Assembly (NCBI RefSeq): GCF_016595465.1
Contig: NZ_JAENIK010000011.1
Location: forward strand, 1,054,001 to 1,118,000
Direction: 5' to 3'
DNA from: Luteolibacter yonseiensis
GTDB taxonomy: Bacteria > Verrucomicrobiota > Verrucomicrobiia > Verrucomicrobiales > Akkermansiaceae
DNA length: 64,000 bases
In this document: positions 30,354 to 38,471 of the stretch, one piece after another
How the letters are laid out: the number at the start of each line of letters is the position of its first letter
How positions within the stretch are numbered: the stretch's first letter is position 1
Position numbers and translations under genes: made by a program
The notes under the pieces: generated by a model
Seen by the model: the letters and a program-made list of their open reading frames with translations, nothing else
What the model was told of the DNA's origin: nothing
The model's database searches: none

Positions 30354-30734
30354 ATGATCACACTCACTCCCAAAGCCGTCGAAGAACTCGGCAACCTGCT
30401 CGCGAGCCGGGCGAAGTCCCCACAAGCCGGCCTGCGTCTCGCGGTGCGGCGCGGCGGTTGCGCCGGTTGGCAATATGAGATGAAGGTGGAGGATCCCGAA
30501 CCGGGCGATGAAATCGTCGAGGACGGCGCCGCCCGTGTGATCGTCGCCGCGGACAGTTTCGACCATCTGCGGGGGTGTGAAATCGATTTTTCGGACGATC
30601 TGACCGATGCGGGGTTCAAGATCCACAACCCCCGCGCCGCCCGATCCTGCGGCTGCGGCACGTCATTCGAGGCGGCTGGTGACGAACCCGGTCAGAACGC
30701 CGTGGCGGACGGTGAAGCTTGCGGCACACCCTGA
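30354..30734 (+). CDS. A-type iron-sulfur cluster carrier (HesB/IscA/ErpA family)
   Basis: 126 residues. The three ligand cysteines of the A-type carrier are present: Cys36 in RRGGCAGWQYEM and Cys99/Cys101 in ARSCGCGTSFE. The N-terminus ITLTPKAVEELGNLL is typical. It accepts or carries Fe-S clusters to target proteins in the cytoplasm. A 20-residue acidic tail follows the last cysteine motif. Divergent from rpoD; a small membrane-anchored protein follows closely. No isc or suf genes are nearby. Confidence 0.92.
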   Translation: MITLTPKAVEELGNLLASRAKSPQAGLRLAVRRGGCAGWQYEMKVEDPEPGDEIVEDGAARVIVAADSFDHLRGCEIDFSDDLTDAGFKIHNPRAARSCGCGTSFEAAGDEPGQNAVADGEACGTP

Positions 30735-30748
30735 ACTCCGATCTTTCC

Positions 30749-31507
30749 GTGCCCCGCAACGTAGAAGAACCGCCTCCGAGCCGGCCCGCTTATTTCTGGT
30801 GGCTGTTGGCAAACGCCCTCGCACTCTGCTTCGCCATCGTCAGTTGGTTCGTCTGCCTGCATGTCTTCCAAAATCCCGAGATCCCCCGGAACTATCAGAT
30901 TCTGGGGAAATTAGGGCGGCTTCCCGTCCTCAAGAAATATCCGATCACCGAGGTGCCGAACGGCAGCGGCCTCTCCCCGAAGGAACTCTACCAGCGCTAT
31001 TTCGGCTACACGGAGGATGTGCGTCTCAAGGCGAACTCGCTCCTGATGCGGAACTATCTCACTAATTTCGACCGTCCGCTGCTCCTGACCTACGTGGAAG
31101 GGGACTATCAGATCGAGGCGGTGAGAAAGATGGGGCCGTCGGATTTCTTCAATCCCGGAATCGCCGTCCGCGCCCAGGCCATGGTGAAACCGGACGATTT
31201 TACGAAGCCGAATCCGTATCCGGTGTTCATCGAGTATATTTTCCCGACTCCGCAGGCGGATGCCGCTTCATCGTTCAAGCCGGGCGAGCTTCTGAGTGTG
31301 AAAAAGAGCCCGAATTGCGCGGCGGTCGTCCACATTTCCAAGATCATCCGCGATGACGAACCCGCGTTGTTACTGACGGTGATCCCCATCGGCTACGTGG
31401 CTTACCAGACTCCCGACGGGAATGCGTTCCAGATCGAGCCGCCTGAAAAACTCCGCCCGGGAGCCGGTTTTCCGGTCTTCAAGGACGGGGCCGTTCAAAA
31501 ACCATGA
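30749..31507 (+). CDS. Uncharacterised membrane-anchored protein
   Basis: About 252 residues from a GTG at 30749; a TTG at 30719 inside the previous gene is also in frame. One N-terminal membrane helix (WWLLANALALCFAIVSWFVCL) is followed by a soluble domain of 200 residues with no recognised motif. Visible blocks are IPRNYQILGKLGRLPVLKKYPITEVP, SPKELYQRYFGY and FIEYIFPTPQAD. The layout is that of a protein anchored in the inner membrane with its domain outside. It follows the IscA-type gene by 14 bp, so the two may be co-transcribed, and overlaps the converging methyltransferase gene by 29 bp at its 3' end. Confidence 0.7.
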   Translation: MPRNVEEPPPSRPAYFWWLLANALALCFAIVSWFVCLHVFQNPEIPRNYQILGKLGRLPVLKKYPITEVPNGSGLSPKELYQRYFGYTEDVRLKANSLLMRNYLTNFDRPLLLTYVEGDYQIEAVRKMGPSDFFNPGIAVRAQAMVKPDDFTKPNPYPVFIEYIFPTPQADAASSFKPGELLSVKKSPNCAAVVHISKIIRDDEPALLLTVIPIGYVAYQTPDGNAFQIEPPEKLRPGAGFPVFKDGAVQKP

Positions 31508-32258
31508 AGTGCTGCCACGGCAGGTGACGCCTGTTCGACACGAAACGGAAGCCTGCGGACTCCAACTCCAGGCGTGCCTGGGCTTCGGTCATCTTGTGAA
31601 GTTCCTTGATCGGCACGCGGGGATCTTCCCCACGGAACTCCAGCAGGAACAGCCTGCCGCCCGGTTTCATGGATTTCAGGAGCGATGCGAGCATTTCCGC
31701 AGGGTGTGAAAACTCGTGGTAGGCATCCACCATCAACGCCGCATCCAGCGAATCCGCCGGAAGCTTCAGGTCATCCACCGTTCCCAGATGCGGGACTACG
31801 TTGGTGATCCGTAGCTCCGCCGATCGTTTTCCAAGGAAATCCAGCATCTCCTGCTGGATGTCCACCGCCATCACCTTCCCTTGCGGGACTTTGGGGGAAA
31901 TCCGGAACGAGTAGTAACCGGAGCCGGCACCAATGTCCGCGATGACGGCGTCCGGTGCCAGGTCGAGGGCGGCGATGGCTTTTGTGGGAGCCTCCTCATC
32001 CTCGCGGTTCTCCCTCTCCAGCCAACCGATGGCCGGGTGACCCATGACCTTCGCGATTTCCCGGCCATGGAAGAATTTCCCGATCCCGTCCGGTGTGGCG
32101 AGGCCGGACCGATAATCAGGTGCGGGAATGGGCGGGGTAGGAACAGGAGATGTCGGCAGGGTGCCGGATTTTTCCGAAACCGCCGCGGGTTGCCTCATCA
32201 CCCAGCCACAGACTGCGAGGAGAGAAAGAACGATCAGCGTGAGGGGCAGGGCTTTCAT
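31479..32258 (-). CDS. Exported class I SAM-dependent methyltransferase
   Basis: 259 residues. SAM-binding motif I is VIADIGAGSGYYSF (about 100-113), with the acidic MAVDIQQEM after it and LDAALMVDAYHEF as motif II/III; this is the Methyltransf_11/25 Rossmann fold. The N-terminus is a signal or lipoprotein-like sequence, LTLIVLSLLAVCGW, where LAVC could be a lipobox. An exported methyltransferase is odd, because SAM is cytoplasmic; proteins of this layout occur in several Verrucomicrobia and Planctomycetes but their substrate is unknown. It converges on the preceding gene with a 29-bp overlap. Confidence 0.82.
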   Translation of the reverse strand: MKALPLTLIVLSLLAVCGWVMRQPAAVSEKSGTLPTSPVPTPPIPAPDYRSGLATPDGIGKFFHGREIAKVMGHPAIGWLERENREDEEAPTKAIAALDLAPDAVIADIGAGSGYYSFRISPKVPQGKVMAVDIQQEMLDFLGKRSAELRITNVVPHLGTVDDLKLPADSLDAALMVDAYHEFSHPAEMLASLLKSMKPGGRLFLLEFRGEDPRVPIKELHKMTEAQARLELESAGFRFVSNRRHLPWQHFMVFERPRP

Positions 32259-32335
32259 CGGGGTGAATCAGGTTCCACTATTCAACGGAATGGGCAATGC
32301 CATTCCTGTCAGCCTCCGTCAGGCGATTTCCACCA

Positions 32336-33112
32336 TCAGAAATCAAACCAATCCGACGGTTCATGCTGGCCCGCGCAATGCAGGCCCACATGACCGTGTC
32401 CCAGTTCTCCAAGGCAGGCGCGCAACCGGTTGAGGATGATGTCCGGCGTGTTGCAATCCGAACTGAGATGCCCGAGCACCACGCGCCCGAGAGCGGGGTG
32501 GGAGATCTCCCGGATGAGTTCGGTCACCTGGGTGTTGGACAAGTGTCCGTGGCGGGAACTGATGCGTTGTTTGATGGACCACGGACGCTTGGTGTCGGCC
32601 TCCAGCAGCCCTTCGTCATAGTTCGCCTCGACAAACAGCCCCGCCAGTCCGCGCAAGCGTTCGGTCATGCTGCGGGTGACGAATCCCGCATCGGACAGGA
32701 ACCCCAGGCGGCGCGATTGATCCCCAAGGACGAACCCCACCGGGTCCACCGCGTCGTGCTGGATCGCGAAGGTTTCCACCGAGATGCCACCCAGCGTGAA
32801 GGCCTGGCCTGCTTCGAAAAATTTCCACGTTCCGCCGTCGATTCCAGTTTCCCGCACAACCCTTGCGGTGGCCGGGGTGGTGTAAACAGGGATCGGGTTT
32901 TGCTTGAGAAAGACCTTCAGGCCACGGACGTGATCGCCGTGTTCGTGAGTGAGCAGGATTCCATCCAGGGATTTCGGATCAATCCCGACGCTTTGCAGCC
33001 GGGCCGACAACTGCTTGGCGCTCAATCCGGCGTCGATCATCAGGCGCAGGCCGCCGCACTCGACGACCGCCGCATTTCCTCCGCTCCCGCTTCCCAGCAC
33101 CGCAAATCGCAT
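32336..33112 (-). CDS. YycJ/WalJ-like metallo-beta-lactamase hydrolase
   Basis: 258 residues from MRFAVLGSGSGGNAAVVE, with a GTG one codon upstream. The metal motif is LLTHEHGDHVRG (His56, His58, Asp60, His61). Later conserved points are FVLGDQSRRLGFLSDAGFVT and LGHLSSDCNTPDI, characteristic of the YycJ/VicX group (RNase-Z-like fold, often described as exonuclease-like). Cytoplasmic. The exact substrate is unproven; in Firmicutes the homologue lies with WalRK, but no such genes occur here. Confidence 0.88.
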   Translation of the reverse strand: MRFAVLGSGSGGNAAVVECGGLRLMIDAGLSAKQLSARLQSVGIDPKSLDGILLTHEHGDHVRGLKVFLKQNPIPVYTTPATARVVRETGIDGGTWKFFEAGQAFTLGGISVETFAIQHDAVDPVGFVLGDQSRRLGFLSDAGFVTRSMTERLRGLAGLFVEANYDEGLLEADTKRPWSIKQRISSRHGHLSNTQVTELIREISHPALGRVVLGHLSSDCNTPDIILNRLRACLGELGHGHVGLHCAGQHEPSDWFDF

Positions 33113-33478
33113 CACGCGCGGAAGATGTGGTCCTCGGGCGCAGCGCGCAAGGAAATCGACCTTGGAAAAAAGAAAACCGCTGTGCCGTCGTTGGCGCTAT
33201 GAGCCACGTTCCGTAAACTCAATAAGTGGGGTCGTCCATTGGGTTTCCGTCTTCCTGAAAGGCATGACGTTGTCCAACGGGAGATGACCCCGTTTCAATC
33301 ATATCGGTCCGGGCGAGCTACCAAAATAGGCGCACACAGCAGTCGGGAAGAGATTACTCCCCATGCGCTCCACCGCAACCGAAAACAAAAAAAAGAATCT
33401 GCTTCACAAACTGATTATCACTCTCTTGGCGGGCGATTTTTCTCTGTCTCCGCCTCACGCAAATGTTACCGCTGCCGC
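33113..33478. other. Gene-poor stretch before the S41 protease
   Basis: Between the YycJ-like gene and the protease start no long gene is supported. The in-frame extension of the protease to 33239 has no signal-like or conserved character. The only coding candidate is a 39-codon frame at 33363-33482. The two flanking genes diverge, so promoters for both lie here. No clear operator or hairpin was seen. Confidence 0.5.
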
Positions 33479-33482
33479 ATGA
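33363..33482 (+). CDS. Possible small leader peptide coupled to the S41 protease
   Basis: A 39-residue frame whose stop overlaps the protease start as ATGA (33479-33482). It begins MRSTATENKKKNLLHK, then has a hydrophobic stretch LIITLLAG. It contains an eight-A run that could slip. Nothing beyond the overlap and composition supports translation; it could be chance. Confidence 0.3.
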   Translation: MRSTATENKKKNLLHKLIITLLAGDFSLSPPHANVTAAA

Positions 33483-34681
33483 AATTCGTCTGCCTGCTCT
33501 GCGGAATCAGTTCGCTCGCCTTCGCGGGATCTTCCGTCCCGCCTGATGCCGACGAAGCCGCCTATCCTGCCATCGAGCGCTTTGTGGAGGTTCTGGAGGC
33601 GGTTCGCAAACGCCACCCGGACGTGGACAAGCTCGCCTACGAACGACTCGTCAACCACGCCTTGGAAGGGATGCTCGGCAGTCTCGATCCGCATTCTTCG
33701 TTCATCCATCCGGAAATGGCGCGGCAGATGGAGACGGACAAAGACCTGAATCCCGAATTGCCATCACTCGGAATCACGCTGGGCCTGCGTGACGACGGGC
33801 CTTACATCTCCTCCGTTGCTCCACTGGGTGCGGCGGCGGGGGCGGGAGTGCTTCCGGGATCGGGACTTTTGGAAATCAACGGGCGGAAAACGCAGGGGGT
33901 GGATTTGTCTGATCTTCTGGGCCAGCTCCATGGCCATGGTGGGGAAACCAGCAGGCTGCTTGTGAAATCCCCCGCCGCGCCCCAGCCTCTTGAAGTGAAA
34001 CTGGTGCATCGCGTGGTGGACCAGCGATCCGTCGCGGAGACGAAGATGTGGAACAAGGAGGCGGGCGTCGGTTACGTCCGGCTCGCCACCTTCGGCGGCG
34101 GTTGCGCCCGCGAGATGGAAGCGGCGCTTGATGAGCTGGAAGACAACGGCATGAAATCCCTCATCTTCGACCTCCGGGAGAACGGCGGAGGCAGCCTGGA
34201 CGAAACCGTGAAAATCCTCGGCCTTTTTCTGCCGCCGGACACCGCTGTCGTCACCACCCGGGGGCGGGAAGGGGAATCGGAGCCGATGCGGACTCCGGAC
34301 AGGCAGCGCCGCAAGCGTGAATACCCCGTGACGGTGCTCATCGACCGGATGTCCGCCTCGGCTTCCGAGCTCACGGCAGGCGCGCTCCAGGACCTGAAGC
34401 GTGCGAGAATCGTAGGAGAGCTGAGTTACGGCAAGGGGTCGGTGCAGAACATCATCCCCATGGGGGGCGGCACCGCGCTGCGCCTCACCATCGCGACCTA
34501 TCATACTCCGTCGGGGAATACTCCTCATCACAAGGGTATCACGCCGGATGTGGTGGTGAAGATCGACGATACCAGCCGGACGAATTTCGTGAAACGCTGC
34601 CAGATCAACTCGCTCGCGCCCGACGAGCGGAAGGTCATCGAGGAATGGAAGGATCCGGTGATGGAAGCGGCCTTGAAGTAA
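33479..34681 (+). CDS. S41 family carboxy-terminal processing protease
   Basis: 400 residues from MKFVCLLCGISSLAFAG, a Sec signal peptide. A PDZ domain covers about 95-170 (SLGITLGLRDDGPYISSVAPLGAAAGAGVLPGSGLLEINGRKTQ). The catalytic domain shows LIFDLRENGGGSLDE and the Ser/Lys dyad: Ser in MSASASELTAGAL (about 296) and Lys in SYGKGSVQ (319). CtpA-type proteases cut exported proteins from the C-terminus in the periplasm. The upstream frame to 33239 is longer but lacks the signal peptide at its start. It converges on the DeoR gene, 5 bp between the stops. Confidence 0.93.
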   Translation: MKFVCLLCGISSLAFAGSSVPPDADEAAYPAIERFVEVLEAVRKRHPDVDKLAYERLVNHALEGMLGSLDPHSSFIHPEMARQMETDKDLNPELPSLGITLGLRDDGPYISSVAPLGAAAGAGVLPGSGLLEINGRKTQGVDLSDLLGQLHGHGGETSRLLVKSPAAPQPLEVKLVHRVVDQRSVAETKMWNKEAGVGYVRLATFGGGCAREMEAALDELEDNGMKSLIFDLRENGGGSLDETVKILGLFLPPDTAVVTTRGREGESEPMRTPDRQRRKREYPVTVLIDRMSASASELTAGALQDLKRARIVGELSYGKGSVQNIIPMGGGTALRLTIATYHTPSGNTPHHKGITPDVVVKIDDTSRTNFVKRCQINSLAPDERKVIEEWKDPVMEAALK

Positions 34682-34686
34682 AAAAA

Positions 34687-35448
34687 TCAATCGCCCTGCA
34701 TGACCTCCACTCCGGATTCCCGGAGCTGGCGGATGAAATCGGGATCGGCGGCGGGGTCGGTGACAAGGCAGTCCAAGTGCGCCACGTCCGCGAAGAAAAA
34801 CGCCGACTTTTTCCCCAGTTTGGAGTGGTCTGCCAGGAATACGACATCCTCCGCATTCTCCACGACCCGTTCCTTGAAAGCCGCCTGCCGGGCGTTGCTC
34901 TCGCTGATGCCACGCTCGGGATGGATGCCGTTCCCGGAGAAGAACATGCGGTGGATGTTGTAACGTTGCAGGGATTTTTCCGCTGTCAGGCCGATGAACG
35001 AGCGGGACTTGGGATCGAACAGGCCGCCGGTGCAGATGAGGTCGATGTTCGGCCTGTCCGACAGCGCGGTGAAAACATTGAGCGCGTTGGTCAGGATCGT
35101 GAGTGGCAGATCGGGCAGGAACTCGGTGAGTGTCAGAACGGTGGAGCTCGCATCCAGAAAGATGGTTTCATTCGCCTGGATGCGGCTTGCGGCGAGGCGC
35201 GCGATGATGCGCTTCTCCTCACGGCGGACGGCCTGACGTTCGGTGAACGGCAGCTCGCCCTGGTTCTTTTCCGGACGGCTGGCTCCGCCGTGAGTGCGCA
35301 TCAGTTCGCCGCGTTTCTCGAGCAACTCGAAGTCTTTCCGAACGGTCTCGTCCGTCACGCCCAATTCCGCCGCGGTCTCAATGGTGCGCAGGGAGCCGCT
35401 GGCTTGGAGGAGTTCGAGGATTCGGCGTTGGCGATCAATGGCAAGCAT
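34687..35448 (-). CDS. DeoR/GlpR-family transcriptional regulator
   Basis: 253 residues from MLAIDRQRRILELLQASGSL. The N-terminal DeoR winged helix is clear (LRTIETAAELGVTDETVRKDFELLEKRGELMRTHGGA, 22-58), followed by the DeoRC sugar-phosphate sensor (KRIIARLAASRIQANETIFLDASSTVLTL; ILTNALNVFTAL; LICTGG; ADHSKLGKKSAFFFADVAHLD). Such regulators repress sugar catabolic genes until a phosphorylated intermediate binds. It diverges from the fused aldolase/dehydrogenase gene with an inverted repeat in between, which makes it the probable regulator of that gene and of itself. Confidence 0.92.
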   Translation of the reverse strand: MLAIDRQRRILELLQASGSLRTIETAAELGVTDETVRKDFELLEKRGELMRTHGGASRPEKNQGELPFTERQAVRREEKRIIARLAASRIQANETIFLDASSTVLTLTEFLPDLPLTILTNALNVFTALSDRPNIDLICTGGLFDPKSRSFIGLTAEKSLQRYNIHRMFFSGNGIHPERGISESNARQAAFKERVVENAEDVVFLADHSKLGKKSAFFFADVAHLDCLVTDPAADPDFIRQLRESGVEVMQGD

Positions 35449-35461
35449 GATTCGGTTATTT

Positions 35462-35526
35462 CTTTGTTTGCTTGGGAATGATTGGGAAATGGTTTGACTT
35501 GTCAATGAATTCCCATAAAAACAAAG
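35462..35526. promoter_or_regulatory. Putative DeoR-type operator (18-bp inverted repeat)
   Basis: The arm CTTTGTTTGCTTGGGAAT (35462-35479) matches the reverse complement of ATTCCCATAAAAACAAAG (35509-35526) at 15 of 18 positions, 29 bp apart. A partial third half-site, TTGGGAAAT, follows at 35483-35491. The left arm abuts the regulator start (35448) and the right arm ends 34 bp before the aldolase start. Confidence 0.65.
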
Positions 35527-35560
35527 CCGCCTCACGCCAAGCGGCTCAAACCTGAATCAC

Positions 35561-37753
35561 ATGAAATCCTACAAATACGTGAACTACCTTTGGGACGATG
35601 CGAAAGCCGCCCCCCTCAATGCGGTCGACCGCCTCGCCTACCGCTCGAACCTTCTGGGAAGCGACCAGCGCATCACCAACACCGGTGGTGGAAACACCTC
35701 TTCCAAGGCGACGGAAACCGATCCTCTCACCGGGCAGCCGGTTGAAGTGCTGTGGGTGAAAGGCTCCGGCGGAGACCTCCGCACCAGCACCCGTGAAAAC
35801 TTCTCGTCCCTCTACCAGCAGAAGCTGCTCGATCTCCAGAACCTTTACGGCGCCCGCGAGGACAAGGGGCTCAAGTCTCCCGCCGAGGACGAAATGGTCG
35901 GCATGTACACCCACGCCACCTTCAACCTGAACCCGCGCGCGTCCTCCATCGACACGCCGCTGCACAGTTTCATTCCGGCGAAGTTCGTCGATCACATGCA
36001 CCCGAACGCGATCATCGCCATCGCCGCCTCGCAGAACTGCGAAGCGCTCACGAAGGAGATCTTCGGCGGCGAGATGGGCTATGTGCCCTGGATGCGCCCC
36101 GGATTCGAACTGGGTCTCGCGATGCAGGAAATCGTGGCGAACAATCCGGACGTCAGATCCATCATGATGGGCCAGCACGGTTTCATCTCATGGGATGACG
36201 ATGAAAAGGCCTGTTATGGATACACGCTCGACTGTATCGAAAAAGCGGCCGCGTTCATCGAGGCGAAGTACGATGCGAAGGGCGGGGATGCCACCGCGTT
36301 CGGTGGTGCGAAATATCAAACGCTGACACCGGAGCAACGCCGCGAGACCCTCGTCGCCATCCTGCCATGGCTGCGTGGCCAGGTTTCCCAGCAGAAGCGT
36401 TTCATCGGCACCGTGCAGGACGACGAGAAGATCCTGCGCTTCGTGAACTCCAACGACGCCGTCCGCCTCGCCGGACTTGGCACGAGCTGCCCGGATCATT
36501 TCCTCCGCACCAAGATCAAGCCGCTCTATGTGGACTGGAACCCACAGACCGAAGACGCCGCCACCCTGAAGAACAAACTGGCCGCCGGTTTGGAGGCCTA
36601 TCGTGAGGATTACGCGGAGTATTATTCCCTCTGCAAACATGACAATTCGCCCGCGATGCGCGATGCGAATCCCACGGTCGTGCTCATCCCCGGCATCGGC
36701 ATGATCGCCTGGGGCAAGGACAAGTCCGAGTCCCGCGTCACGGCGGAATTCTATAACTGCGCGGTCGAGGTGATGCGTGGTGCGGAAGCCATCGATACCT
36801 ATATCTCCCTGCCTCAGCAGGAGGCTTTCGACATCGAATACTGGTTGCTGGAGGAAGCGAAGCTCAAGCGCATGCCTGCGGAAAAGGAGCTGGCCCGCCA
36901 GGTGGTCATCGTCGTCGGCGCGGGTTCCGGAATCGGGAAGGAAACCGCGCACCGTTTGGTGAAGGAGGGCGCGCACATCGTGTGCGTGGATCTCAATGAA
37001 GACGCCGCGAAAGGCACAGCCAGGGAAATCACCGACAAGTATGGTGTGGGCATCGGCGTCGCGGGCACCGGACTTTCCGATTGTGGTCCGGCCATCGGTC
37101 TCGCAGCGAACATCACCGACCGCGCGTCCATCCGCCGCATGCTGGACGATGTGGCCATCGCCTACGGGGGCTTCGACAGCATCTGCGTCACCGCCGGTAT
37201 TTTCGTGCCGAGCGATACCTCGGGCCACATCCCGGACGACAAGTGGGCGCTCACTTTCGGAATCAATGTCACGGGCAGCTATTTCGTCGCCGATGAGGCG
37301 TTCAAGACCTGGAAGGAACAAGGACTCAAGGGCAACCTCGTCCTCACGACCTCCGCCAACGCCGCCGTCGCGAAAAAGGGATCGCTCGCCTATGACACAT
37401 CCAAGGCCGCTGCGAACCACCTCGTCCGCGAGCTCGCCATCGAACTCGCTCCGCTTGTCCGCGTGAACGGCGTGGCGCCCGCCACGGTCGTCCAGGGGTC
37501 CGCGATGTTCCCCAGGGACCGCGTCATCGGATCGCTCGCCAAATACGCCATCCCTTACACGGATGACGAGGCGACCGAATCCCTCGTGTCCAAGCTCGCC
37601 CAGTTCTATGCGGACCGCACGCTCACCAAGGCGCCGATCACTCCCGCCGACCAAGCGGAGGCATATTTCCTGCTGGTGACGCAGCGCCTCAGCAAGACGA
37701 CGGGCCAGATCGTCACCGTGGACGGCGGCCTGCACGAAGCGTTCCTGCGCTGA
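35561..37753 (+). CDS. Bifunctional class II aldolase / short-chain dehydrogenase, probable rhamnulose-1-phosphate aldolase-lactaldehyde dehydrogenase
   Basis: 730 residues, the length of RhaEW/YuxG-type fusions. The N-terminal half is a class II aldolase/adducin domain (NTGGGNTSSK at 27-36; the zinc-ligand SFIPAKFVDHMHPNAIIAI). The C-terminal 280 residues are an SDR: VVIVVGAGSGIGKETA, an NADH-binding CVDLN, and the active-site YDTSKAAANH. The pair splits rhamnulose 1-phosphate into dihydroxyacetone phosphate and L-lactaldehyde and then oxidises or reduces the lactaldehyde. Deoxysugar use is firm from the family; rhamnose rather than fucose is likely but unproven, because the isomerase and kinase are not in the window. 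Divergent from the DeoR regulator. Confidence 0.9.
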   Translation: MKSYKYVNYLWDDAKAAPLNAVDRLAYRSNLLGSDQRITNTGGGNTSSKATETDPLTGQPVEVLWVKGSGGDLRTSTRENFSSLYQQKLLDLQNLYGAREDKGLKSPAEDEMVGMYTHATFNLNPRASSIDTPLHSFIPAKFVDHMHPNAIIAIAASQNCEALTKEIFGGEMGYVPWMRPGFELGLAMQEIVANNPDVRSIMMGQHGFISWDDDEKACYGYTLDCIEKAAAFIEAKYDAKGGDATAFGGAKYQTLTPEQRRETLVAILPWLRGQVSQQKRFIGTVQDDEKILRFVNSNDAVRLAGLGTSCPDHFLRTKIKPLYVDWNPQTEDAATLKNKLAAGLEAYREDYAEYYSLCKHDNSPAMRDANPTVVLIPGIGMIAWGKDKSESRVTAEFYNCAVEVMRGAEAIDTYISLPQQEAFDIEYWLLEEAKLKRMPAEKELARQVVIVVGAGSGIGKETAHRLVKEGAHIVCVDLNEDAAKGTAREITDKYGVGIGVAGTGLSDCGPAIGLAANITDRASIRRMLDDVAIAYGGFDSICVTAGIFVPSDTSGHIPDDKWALTFGINVTGSYFVADEAFKTWKEQGLKGNLVLTTSANAAVAKKGSLAYDTSKAAANHLVRELAIELAPLVRVNGVAPATVVQGSAMFPRDRVIGSLAKYAIPYTDDEATESLVSKLAQFYADRTLTKAPITPADQAEAYFLLVTQRLSKTTGQIVTVDGGLHEAFLR

Positions 37754-37771
37754 TCGTCGGATCAATCAACA

Positions 37772-37810
37772 GGCCGCGGCGGGATATTCCTGCCGCGGCC
37801 CTTTCATTTC
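37772..37810 (+). terminator. Intrinsic terminator of the aldolase/dehydrogenase gene
   Basis: GGCCGCGGC (37772-37780) pairs with GCCGCGGCC (37792-37800), extended by three inner pairs around ATATT, then CTTTCATTTC. It lies 19 bp past the stop. Confidence 0.65.
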
Positions 37811-38302
37811 CCTGCTTCCATCAACTTGAGCTGTCTGAGACAGTAAAGCAGCGGGATGATTCCGATGATGCCGAACGAACAATCGATGAGCCGCCAGTAG
37901 AACGGGATCCCGCGGATGGGGCCCGCAGATCATGGCCAGCGGGATGACCGCCACGCATGCCGTGATGCCGGTAAGGATCGCGGAACGGCTGGTGCGCGGA
38001 TCAATCATCGGGCCGATGAAAAATCCGGCGATGACGAGATGGCCGAACGCCAGCCAATCCGTTCCATAGCCGATCCACGGATAATCCGAATAGGTGGCTT
38101 CCAATCCAAGACGCACGGTCAGGATCCAGAAAGCAAGGCCGGTGTGTCCATCGGACGAGGTGGCGGAACCCACGCCGAGAAGGTCTGACAGGAATCTCAA
38201 TTCCATCAGCAGCGGGAAAGCGGTAACGCCGCTGATGACCAGGCCGGTGATGAAGAAAAGCATGGATATGCGGAAGCGGGAAACGTGAGATATGGAATTC
38301 AT
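37804..38302 (-). pseudogene. Small membrane protein interrupted by a one-base frameshift
   Basis: Read from MNSISHVSRFRI, the frame has several membrane helices (MLFFITGLVISGVTAF; AFWILTVRLGL; WLAFGHLVIAGFFIGPMID; AILTGITACVAVIPLAMI) and then loses character after MICGP. Removing one base from the GGGG run at 37918-37921 restores a hydrophobic ending, GPIRGIPFYWRLIDCSFG then IIGIIPLLYCLRQLKLMEAGK, and a stop at 37804-37806. Repaired, the protein would be 165 residues. As written, the frame runs on to a meaningless tail ending at 37766. The family is an uncharacterised small membrane protein. It could be a true frameshift mutation or a sequencing or assembly error at a homopolymer. Convergent with the aldolase gene. 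Confidence 0.75.
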
Positions 38303-38357
38303 GTTTTTGCTTTTTATGACAGGCGTGCGGATGTCTGGCAACGAACGTGTTTCGATT

Positions 38358-38380
38358 CTACTCCCCTTGGGTTAGTGGAC
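38358..38380 (+). promoter_or_regulatory. 23-bp dyad box, copy 1, upstream of the first giant repeat gene
   Basis: A CTAC..CCCTTGGG..TAG dyad followed by TGGAC, 20 of 23 bases identical to the box at 42873-42895. It ends 91 bp before the ATG. The dyad resembles NarL/LuxR-type 7-2-7 half-sites (TACYYMT), here TACTCCC-CT-TGGGTTA. Thirty-one bp past the box end starts GTAAACGAGGGA (38411-38422), also conserved. Confidence 0.65.
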
Positions 38381-38471
38381 GCCCCGCGGCATGGCGGCGA
38401 GATTGGAATCGTAAACGAGGGAATACCCGTGTGTTCCGTCGGTCGTCATTTCCCTATTTCCAAAAACCCCA

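Noticed and set aside
36188..37765. A 525-codon minus-strand frame opposite the aldolase/dehydrogenase gene
   Set aside because: Shadow of the aldolase fusion; no recognisable domain.
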